From assembly GCF_018127965.1 (NCBI RefSeq), contig NZ_CP072349.1:329501-393500 (forward strand): a stretch of DNA of 64,000 nucleotides, in the 5' to 3' direction. Positions 16,317-22,954 of this stretch are shown here, piece by piece. The notes below the pieces were generated by a model, which saw nothing but the letters and a program-made list of their open reading frames with translations, made no database searches and was not told the origin of the DNA. Each line of letters starts with the position of its first letter. The stretch's first letter is position 1. The position numbers were made by a program, and so were the translations under genes. Source of the stretch: Prevotella melaninogenica. GTDB taxonomy: Bacteria > Bacteroidota > Bacteroidia > Bacteroidales > Bacteroidaceae.

Positions 16317-16949
16317 ATGGAAGATTTAAAGAAAGTCTTTGCAGGCAAACTGCTCGGAATTAAAGCTATTAAGTTGCAACCTAACGACCCATTTACATGG
16401 GCAAGTGGTTGGAAATCACCATTCTATTGTGATAACCGCAAGACGTTATCGTTCCACGATGTACGTTCGTTTGTGAAGCTCGAGTTGGTTCATGCTATCC
16501 TTGAGAACTTCCCTGAGGCTACGGCTGTGGCTGGTGTTGCTACGGGTGCTATCGCACAGGGTATGCTCGTTGCTGATGAGTTGGCATTGCCATACGCATA
16601 CGTTCGTCCGAAACCAAAGGACCACGGTATGAAGAATCAGATTGAAGGCGAACTCCCTGCAGGCTCAAAGGTTGTTGTAGTAGAAGACCTTATCTCAACT
16701 GGTGGCTCTTCTTTGAAGGCTGTTGCTGCACTTCGTGAGGCTGGTTTTGAGGTTGTGGGTATGGTTGCATCTTACACTTATGGTTTCCCAGTTGCTGAGG
16801 AGGCATTCCGTGAGGCTAATGTAAAGCTTGTTACCCTCACCGATTATGAGCATGTTGTAGAGAAAGCCCTTGAGACTGGTTATATAAAGGAGTCTGAGGT
16901 TTCTATGTTGCACGATTGGCGTAAGGACCCAGCAAACTGGAGAAAGTAA
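16317..16949 (+). CDS. pyrE: orotate phosphoribosyltransferase
   Basis: 210 residues. PyrE attaches PRPP to orotate to make OMP, the fifth step of pyrimidine synthesis. The PRPP-binding signature VVVVEDLISTGGSS is at about 119-132; YVRPKPKDHGMKNQIEGE matches the flexible catalytic loop. The N-terminal AIKLQPNDPFTWASGWKSP is typical of the family. Full length. The gene is followed by the SRPBCC-fold gene in the same direction, as often in Bacteroidetes. Confidence 0.95.
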   Translation: MEDLKKVFAGKLLGIKAIKLQPNDPFTWASGWKSPFYCDNRKTLSFHDVRSFVKLELVHAILENFPEATAVAGVATGAIAQGMLVADELALPYAYVRPKPKDHGMKNQIEGELPAGSKVVVVEDLISTGGSSLKAVAALREAGFEVVGMVASYTYGFPVAEEAFREANVKLVTLTDYEHVVEKALETGYIKESEVSMLHDWRKDPANWRK

Positions 16950-17012
16950 TCTCTAATCATTCCGCTGGAAGTAAAGACCTTCCTTTCTTAGGGATTGATT
17001 GAATATAATTTT

Positions 17013-17046
17013 ATGTAGAGGGAGCATCCTTCGTGCGTCCCTACAT
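17013..17046 (+). terminator. hairpin downstream of pyrE
   Basis: ATGTAG-GGGA-GCA arm pairs with TGC-TCCC-ACAT across a TCCTTCG loop; the stem is imperfect and no T-run follows. It could be a terminator or an intergenic repeat of the GTAGGGACGC type common in bacteria. Confidence 0.45.
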
Positions 17047-17124
17047 GTAGTTATAGACTTTTACCCCAAGCAGTTCAGCTTTCTTCCAGTTCTTCTCTCT
17101 TAAACTCCCCAATAAAGATTATCA

Positions 17125-17574
17125 ATGACAAAGTTTGAAAGTAGCGTAAAGCAAATTCCTCATTCTCAGCAGAGTGTTTACAACACGCTGAGCGACTTGA
17201 ATAATGTACAGCGTCTGAAGGAGCGTCTCCCAGAAGGTTCTACAGGTAATGATGAGATGGATAAGGTGAAAGAAAGATTGCAAAATCTCACCTTTGATCA
17301 GGACTCCTTGTCTGTGAATGTTGACCCAGTTGGTCAGATTTCTATGCGTATTATTGAGCGTGAAGAGCCTAAGACGATTAAGTTTGAGAGTGATAACTCA
17401 CCCTTATCATTCAATTTCTGGATTCAGATACTGCCTGTAACAGAGTCTTCTTCAAAGATGAAACTCACGATAGATGCTGATATTCCTTTCTTTGCAAAGG
17501 GTATGGTGTCAAAGCCTTTACAGGAAGGTATTGAGAAGATTGCCGATGCGTTGGCAATGATTCCATTCGAATAA
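17125..17574 (+). CDS. SRPBCC family protein
   Basis: 149 residues. START/Bet v1-like fold with a predicted hydrophobic cavity; in Bacteroidetes this gene commonly follows pyrE. The protein begins MTKFESSVKQIPHSQQSVYNTL, followed by regularly spaced beta strands (KTIKFESDNSPLSFNFWIQI, SKMKLTIDADIPFF), and ends with a long helix (VSKPLQEGIEKIADALAMI). No catalytic residues can be named and the ligand is unknown. Co-direction and a 175-bp gap leave co-transcription with pyrE open. Confidence 0.82.
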   Translation: MTKFESSVKQIPHSQQSVYNTLSDLNNVQRLKERLPEGSTGNDEMDKVKERLQNLTFDQDSLSVNVDPVGQISMRIIEREEPKTIKFESDNSPLSFNFWIQILPVTESSSKMKLTIDADIPFFAKGMVSKPLQEGIEKIADALAMIPFE

Positions 17575-17637
17575 GACGTTTACCTCCTTCCTAAGGAGGA
17601 GGACTTGATGGGTTTTGTATAGATAAAGAAGTAAGGT

Positions 17638-18222
17638 ATGAAGAAGGTTGTTCAGTCTGTTTTGTTAATTCTTGTAGTGCTATTGTCATCTTGTGGTGAT
17701 GTAGTTGACTATGAGTATAGTAGTCATCGTAACTTCTTTACCTTTCACAACGAGACACATCAAGACCCCATCCTTGCCTCAGCGATGAATCCTTTATCGC
17801 CGGGTGTGTATTGTACGATAAGAACTAACGTTGTCAGTGGTCGTTATTGTTTCTTCTTTGAGAACAATCAAGGACTGAAATCAAGTGCACCTGTGTGGTT
17901 TGATGGAATTGATCTTAGGTTGGAGAGTTGGAAACATGTGGGCTTGAACAATGGACTTATTGTTGGTTATGGCAATTTGGACAACCCTTCTCCTTTCTAT
18001 GCTTACGACTTCCAATGTCCTAATTGCTTCAATACGAATACGCTTCCACTGCGTTCTTATGAGTTGAAGATAAGTAGTGATGGCTTTGGTACTTGTAATA
18101 ACTGTCATCGTAAGTATAACCTTAACACTGGCGGAAACATTGTTTCGGGTGATAGTGGCAAGAAACTGATACGCTATCGTGCAAGAAGTACGGAACCATA
18201 TGGTGTTTTGGGGGTAAATTAA
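17638..18222 (+). CDS. lipoprotein with Rieske-like fold and four-cysteine metal site
   Basis: 194 residues. Lipobox LLSSC with Cys at about 19 predicts a lipid-anchored protein. The C-terminal half carries FQCPNC (about 122-127) and GTCNNCHRKYNLNTGG (about 151-166) followed by a GxxGKKLIRYRA-like stretch. The second part resembles the end of Rieske proteins (CxxH-x-x-[FY]-[DN] then Gly-rich turn), but the histidine ligands CxH/CxxH of a 2Fe-2S Rieske site are replaced by CxxC/CxxC. The expected ligand is therefore zinc or another metal. No redox partner is seen nearby. Assignment is by eye only. Confidence 0.65.
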   Translation: MKKVVQSVLLILVVLLSSCGDVVDYEYSSHRNFFTFHNETHQDPILASAMNPLSPGVYCTIRTNVVSGRYCFFFENNQGLKSSAPVWFDGIDLRLESWKHVGLNNGLIVGYGNLDNPSPFYAYDFQCPNCFNTNTLPLRSYELKISSDGFGTCNNCHRKYNLNTGGNIVSGDSGKKLIRYRARSTEPYGVLGVN

Positions 18223-18223
18223 G

Positions 18224-18275
18224 GAAATTAGCCTGATTGGATTAATAGATTCAATAGGCGTAATAAGGCTAATAA
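18224..18275. repeat. CTAATAAGGC-type simple repeat
   Basis: ATTAGCCTGATTGGATTAAT and AATAAGGCTAATAAAT units just after the lipoprotein gene, of the same family as 3553-3604. Confidence 0.5.
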
Positions 18276-18337
18276 ATAAAAAAACTTGCAAAACCTTTGT
18301 TAGTTCGAAGATTTAGCCTTATCTTTGCAAACGGTTT

Positions 18338-18423
18338 GCCGCAATGGTGGAATTGGTAGACACGAGGGACTTAAAATCCCTTGGCCAGTAATGGCTGTGC
18401 GGGTTCGAGTCCCGCTCGCGGCA
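18338..18423 (+). tRNA. tRNA-Leu (TAA)
   Basis: Class II tRNA of about 86 nt with a long variable arm. Acceptor GCCGCAA pairs with TCGCGGC; the anticodon loop CTTAAAA carries TAA; T-arm GCGGGTTCGAGTCCCGC. CCA is not encoded. The TATCTTTG promoter box is about 10 bp upstream. Confidence 0.95.
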
Positions 18424-18439
18424 CTTCTTCTTAAATCCT

Positions 18440-19435
18440 ATGCGCATGAAGCGAATAGCATACATACTTTTGTTCTCCCTGCTGTTAGTTTCTTGTGGTA
18501 CCCGTAGCGGTTACTTCAAGATGGAGGGACGCTTCTTGCATATGAATCAAGGCGAGCTTTATGTGTATAGTCCTGATGGTGGTATTGCGGGTTTGGATAC
18601 CATCAAGATTGAGGCGGGTCGTTTCTCTTACGAGAAGCCTTGTAGCAAACCTTCTACGTTAATTATCATCTTCCCTAATTATTCTACACAACCAATCTTT
18701 GCCGAATCGGGCGAAGCGGTTGAGGTAAAAGCGGATGCTTCGCACTTGAAAGAGATGGAAGTAGAGGGCACGGAGGATAATGAACTCATGACTAAGTTCC
18801 GTAAACAGATAGCAAGTGTCTCTCCTCCAGAGGAGGTAAAGTATGCAATCGCATTTATCAAGGACCATCCAGAGTCTGCTGTGAGTGTGTATCTACTCAA
18901 TCGTTATCTTGTTCAAACTGAATCTCCTGACTATAAACTGGCTGCAAAGCTTTTACCTTTATTGATAAAAGAGCAGCCCGATAATGCCACTTTAGGTCGT
19001 CTTCAACGACATCTATCCGAGTTGGGCTCTCTGCCTATCGGTAGTAGGTTGCCTAAGTTTTCAGCTAAAGATGTCAATGGAAAGACTATTAATAATGCGT
19101 CGTTTCAAGGAAAGGATGTTGTCATTATCAATGCTTGGGCGGCTTGGAGTTACGAGAGCCTTGATGTCCAACGTGCGCTAAATGATGCAGTGAAAGCAGG
19201 AAAGATAGCTGCTTTGGGCATTTGTGTAGATGCCAATCCTAAGGAGGTAAAGCAGACTTTAGAGCGTGATGGGATTGAGTTTTCCAATGTTTGTGATGGA
19301 AAACTACTGAATACACCACTACTCAAAACCTTTGGTCTTAATACTATACCAGATAATATCGTCATTCGCAATGGGAAAGTTGTTGAAAGAAACATCACTG
19401 CTAATACCATCCGTCAGCGTTATGGCGCCGAATAA
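18440..19435 (+). CDS. DUF4369/TlpA-like lipoprotein lacking the redox CxxC
   Basis: 331 residues. Lipobox LLLVSC with Cys at about 19. The N-terminal part (about 28-115) reads as DUF4369 (GYFKMEGRFLHMNQGELYVYS, GLDTIKIEAGRFSYE). The C-terminal ~140 residues have an AhpC/TSA-thioredoxin-like fold (GSRLPKFSAKDVNGKTI, VVIINAWAAWSYESLDVQRAL). Normal TlpA members have WCxxC where this protein has WAAWSYES, so both catalytic cysteines are missing. It may therefore act as a non-redox folding or binding protein on the cell envelope. ATG 18446 is an alternative start. It follows tRNA-Leu closely. Confidence 0.82.
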   Translation: MRMKRIAYILLFSLLLVSCGTRSGYFKMEGRFLHMNQGELYVYSPDGGIAGLDTIKIEAGRFSYEKPCSKPSTLIIIFPNYSTQPIFAESGEAVEVKADASHLKEMEVEGTEDNELMTKFRKQIASVSPPEEVKYAIAFIKDHPESAVSVYLLNRYLVQTESPDYKLAAKLLPLLIKEQPDNATLGRLQRHLSELGSLPIGSRLPKFSAKDVNGKTINNASFQGKDVVIINAWAAWSYESLDVQRALNDAVKAGKIAALGICVDANPKEVKQTLERDGIEFSNVCDGKLLNTPLLKTFGLNTIPDNIVIRNGKVVERNITANTIRQRYGAE

Positions 19436-19446
19436 AAACTAATATT

Positions 19447-20988
19447 GTGCTTGTAAAAACATTCTGTGCAGCTGTTAACGGAATGGAAGTCACCACCGTG
19501 ACAGTCGAAGTTAGTATCACACGGGGCGTGTTGTTCCATCTTACCGGTCTTGCAGACGGAGCGGTAAAGGAAAGTCATGACCGTATAGCTGCAGCACTTC
19601 TTAATACTGGTTACAAGTTTCCTGTAGCCGATATCACCGCCAATCTTGCTCCTGCCGACCTCAAGAAGGAAGGCTCCAGTTTTGATCTCCCATTGGCAAT
19701 AGCCATCTTGGCTGCCAATGAGAAGATGAGTTGTGACCGTTTGCGAGAGTTTATGCTTGTGGGAGAATTGAGCCTTGACGGTACTTTACAGCCTGTTAAA
19801 GGCATACTACCCATAGCTATCAAGGCACGTGCCGAGAAGTTTAAAGGTATCATTGTGCCGAAAGCTAATGAGCACGAAGCGGCTGTGGTAGACACGTTGG
19901 AGGTCTATGGAATGGATAATATCCTGCAAGTAATTGACTTCCTTAATGGTACATCGACTCCAGAACCTTGTTTTGTAGATACACGGAAAGAGTTTTACGA
20001 GCATCAATATGCTTTCGATCTCGACTTTGCTGATGTCCGTGGGCAAGAGAATGTGAGGCGAGCATTAGAGGTGGCAGCGGCTGGCGGGCATAATCTTATC
20101 ATGGTTGGACCACCCGGAAGTGGAAAGAGTATGATGGCAAAGCGCCTTCCTTCCATCCTTCCTCCTTTGTCCCTTTCAGAGAGTTTGGAAACAACTCAGA
20201 TTCATTCGATAGCCGGTAAGTTACGCCGTGACACCGGACTGATTACACAACGTCCTTTCCGTAGTCCTCATCATACTATCTCTGAGGTTGCACTCGTGGG
20301 TGGTGGAGCCAATCCGATGCCGGGTGAGATAACCCTTGCACATAATGGAGTGCTCTTCTGTGATGAGTTACCAGAGTTTAATAAACACACTTTAGAGGTT
20401 CTTCGCCAGCCTTTGGAGGATCGCCATATAACGATTTCACGTGCCAAGTATACGGTTACTTACCCTTGTAGTTTCATGTTTGTAGCAAGTATGAATCCTT
20501 GTCCGTGTGGCTATTTTGCTGACCCTACGCATCATTGTGTTTGTACTCCAGGGCAGATTCAGAAGTATCTTGCTAAGATTTCAGGTCCGTTAATGGACAG
20601 AATCGACATTCAGTGTGAGATTGCACCTCTCCCCTTCAAAGATATATCACAAGCAACACCGGGCGAGCCGAGTGCTGCTATTCGTGAGCGTGTTATCCGT
20701 GCGCGTGCTATTCAGACCGATCGCTTTAGCAGTTATCGTAATATTCATTGTAATGCGCAGATGTCTGAGCGTATGATTCATGAGTTTGCCGAGCCTGATG
20801 AAGCCTCTATCAAGTTACTCCGTGATGCTATGGAGCGTTTGAAACTGTCTGCTCGTGCCTATAACAGAATCCTAAAAGTAGCACGTTCGATCGCTGATTT
20901 GGAAGAGTCAGAGGCTGTACAAGTGCAGCATATCGCTGAGGCAATAGGGTATAGAAACTTGGATAGGAGCGACTGGGCTGAGAGATGA
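19447..20988 (+). CDS. YifB/ComM family Mg-chelatase-like AAA+ ATPase
   Basis: 513 residues, GTG start. Homologues of ComM (YifB) are hexameric AAA+ ATPases; ComM promotes branch migration in natural transformation. The N-terminal domain (MLVKTFCAAVNGMEVTTVTVEV) is followed by the AAA+ core with Walker A VGPPGSGKSMMAKRLP (about 219-234) and Walker B VLFCDELPEF. A possible zinc-binding cluster, NPCPCGYFADPTHHCVC, is typical of YifB. The start GTG is inferred because the conserved N-terminus begins there. It is 12 bp from the TlpA-like gene and may share its transcript. Confidence 0.93.
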   Translation: MLVKTFCAAVNGMEVTTVTVEVSITRGVLFHLTGLADGAVKESHDRIAAALLNTGYKFPVADITANLAPADLKKEGSSFDLPLAIAILAANEKMSCDRLREFMLVGELSLDGTLQPVKGILPIAIKARAEKFKGIIVPKANEHEAAVVDTLEVYGMDNILQVIDFLNGTSTPEPCFVDTRKEFYEHQYAFDLDFADVRGQENVRRALEVAAAGGHNLIMVGPPGSGKSMMAKRLPSILPPLSLSESLETTQIHSIAGKLRRDTGLITQRPFRSPHHTISEVALVGGGANPMPGEITLAHNGVLFCDELPEFNKHTLEVLRQPLEDRHITISRAKYTVTYPCSFMFVASMNPCPCGYFADPTHHCVCTPGQIQKYLAKISGPLMDRIDIQCEIAPLPFKDISQATPGEPSAAIRERVIRARAIQTDRFSSYRNIHCNAQMSERMIHEFAEPDEASIKLLRDAMERLKLSARAYNRILKVARSIADLEESEAVQVQHIAEAIGYRNLDRSDWAER

Positions 20989-21135
20989 GACCGCTCTCAA
21001 CCTTATAAAGATTAGGAAAACTAAGAAAACTATGCCCCCTAATATTACTCGAAATCCTAAGACAACTATATAAAGAAGAAATACAATAACACCCAAAGAC
21101 TTAACAAATATATAAAAAACAAATTCAAAAAGACT

Positions 21136-21849
21136 ATGAGAAAGTTGTTTGCTTTCGTGTTGTTGCTGCTATCGTTAGCAGTATCAGCACAGACGGATAA
21201 GACATTTATGTCTGTAGACTGGGATAAAATAAAGGCAGAAGTGAAAGCTAATCCACAGCATGTCCAGCAGTTAGTTGATATTCTTATCAATGTTGACGCT
21301 GATACCACATTGACTGCTGAGGACAAAATCTTGGCTGTTTATGGACGAACTTACCTTAATAATGGTAGGGATATGTTCATGGAACTTGATATGTCAAAAG
21401 CCAGGAACGAAGGTAAGTTTGATGTTGCTGCTACGCTTGCAGATAAAGTTCTTGCCAGCAATCCGCTTAATACCAATGCTATCGTGTCTAAGATTTATCA
21501 TTTTAGAAAACTTTCAACCACCGAACCTGATAAATCATGGATGTTGAGCGATAGCCTTAAGGTCTATTCTGTTCGTTTATCACGCATTCTCGATACCATC
21601 TTCATGACTGGTGATGGTAGTAAGGAACACCCTTTCTCCGTGACATCAGTGGGTGATGAATATAATCTTGTTTACTTCTTCTTTGGTATTCCTAAGGTGA
21701 ATAGTCAGATGGTAGTCGGTAGTTGTGATCGTCTTATTTTGGGCGAAACGAATGCTAATTACACTTCTTCTGATATTTACTTTGATGTAAAACGCGTCTT
21801 TGAAATCGAGAAATCTATGTTTGAACAGCAAGGAGGAAAGGGGCAGTAA
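21136..21849 (+). CDS. secreted DUF4919-like protein
   Basis: 237 residues with a signal peptide (MRKLFAFVLLLLSLAVSAQT, cleavage after SAQ or so). The body is mostly helical, beginning FMSVDWDKIKAEVKANPQ, then a part with YFFFGIPKVNSQMVVGSCDRL. This agrees with the DUF4919 family of exported Bacteroidetes proteins of unknown function. No catalytic motif is recognised. A strong hairpin terminator is at 21913-21934. Confidence 0.72.
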   Translation: MRKLFAFVLLLLSLAVSAQTDKTFMSVDWDKIKAEVKANPQHVQQLVDILINVDADTTLTAEDKILAVYGRTYLNNGRDMFMELDMSKARNEGKFDVAATLADKVLASNPLNTNAIVSKIYHFRKLSTTEPDKSWMLSDSLKVYSVRLSRILDTIFMTGDGSKEHPFSVTSVGDEYNLVYFFFGIPKVNSQMVVGSCDRLILGETNANYTSSDIYFDVKRVFEIEKSMFEQQGGKGQ

Positions 21850-21912
21850 GTTGGGTTAAAAGGTGTTTTCACGCTTTTCTATTTTCTTTATTGAGATATC
21901 ATAACAGTCATA

Positions 21913-21934
21913 CCCCTTCCCATTTGGGAAGGGG
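21913..21934 (+). terminator. GC-rich terminator of the DUF4919 gene
   Basis: CCCCTTCCC / GGGAAGGGG stem with ATTT loop, followed by CTTTTGTT. Confidence 0.8.
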
Positions 21935-21954
21935 CTTTTGTTGGTTTAGCTTTA

Positions 21955-22205
21955 CTTTTGTAATTATTTTTCACACCTTCGGTTTTAAAAGATGCCCTTT
22001 GGGCTTCGAAAAGACGCCCAATTGGCTTGCAAAAGATGCCCTTTTGCGGTCCAAATAACGCCCTTTTGAAGTCCAATTAAGCACCTTTTGAAATGCTGTT
22101 TTGTAAGTATTTGATTACTTGTTAGTTACACTTGGGGTCTTGTTATTCGTTAAAATGCTCTTTTGGGATGTTTTTCCGCTTCGTGTTGTAAACAAATTTC
22201 ATATC
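21955..22205 (+). repeat. dispersed repeat, short form, copy C
   Basis: Core with GACGCCCAATTGGCTTGCA and CGCCCTTTTGAAGTCCAATT, then TTTGATTACTTGTTAGTTAC, shared with copy D at 30785-31045. On the minus strand TTG (following TAA) begins MDFKRALFGPQKGIFCKPIG, the micro-frame common to all copies. It lies upstream of the polysaccharide locus. Confidence 0.8.
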
Positions 22206-22261
22206 AGTTAAGCGGTTTTCACGTCTGTTCTAATACGCATGATTTATAGTGTAAACACTTT

Positions 22262-22319
22262 CTTGCTTCTCTTCCGACGCACTAACGATAACTGACTTAG
22301 TGTATAGAAGAGAAACAAG
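22262..22319 (+). promoter_or_regulatory. long two-part hairpin upstream of susC
   Basis: Outer arms CTTGCTTCTCTTC (22262-22274) and GAAGAGAAACAAG (22307-22319) pair 12 of 13; inner arms CACTAA (22280-22285) and TTAGTG (22297-22302). It lies about 640 bp before susC in a 1.1-kb spacer (21850-22954) that otherwise contains repeat copy C and no gene. Its role is unknown: RNA structure, operator or terminator are possible. Confidence 0.5.
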
Positions 22320-22954
22320 AGTGATATAATGGTTCATGCTAATTCTATGAAAGGAAACTATAGGTTCTCACTTTCAAACGTTTTCTATTCTTGTTTTGAA
22401 CTTGCTTAGATATTGCTGTCAGTAGAAAGAAAAATCTTTATGATTGTACAAAATGCCTTTTTGAGTATATTCTATGATCCAAAATGATTTTAACCTATCT
22501 TTCTTTTAAGTTTTGTAGGGTAGAAATCAGTCTATAGTCAGTATGGCTTAAAGTAGTTGAAACCTCAATTTTTTCCCATTTCATCGATAATAAAGGTGCT
22601 TAAAGAGGTGTTAAAGCGATGTGAAAAATCAGTCTTTCTGCTTGTTATCCAAGTCGTTTACAGTTTGTTGTAAACTGATGTTAATAGATGAAGGGATAAG
22701 GTTTTCTGTATAGATTAAAGTTTTGTTAGATGTTAATACTTGTTGTCAAGGCTTATATTTGTAGTTATATTTATTTGTATATTATATTGTAAGTCGTTGA
22801 TAATCAGTAAAGAGTATTTGTAAATTCGTAACACATCTTGTTATTATCTATTATAAAGCCCTAATTTCGTGTATCTTTGCATACACCTTTTTAAAAGGGT
22901 TCCCGTTTACAAAGACAGGAAATAATTTTAAAAACATAAATCAAATTAACAATC

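Noticed and set aside
21888..22076. ORF MDFKRALFGPQ... as an ordinary gene
   Set aside because: It lies entirely in dispersed repeat copy C, starts with TTG and its C-terminal half is not shared with other copies; kept only as a micro-frame hypothesis.
22320..22954. ECF sigma or SusR-type regulator gene upstream of susC
   Set aside because: No reading frame of suitable length on either strand in this spacer.
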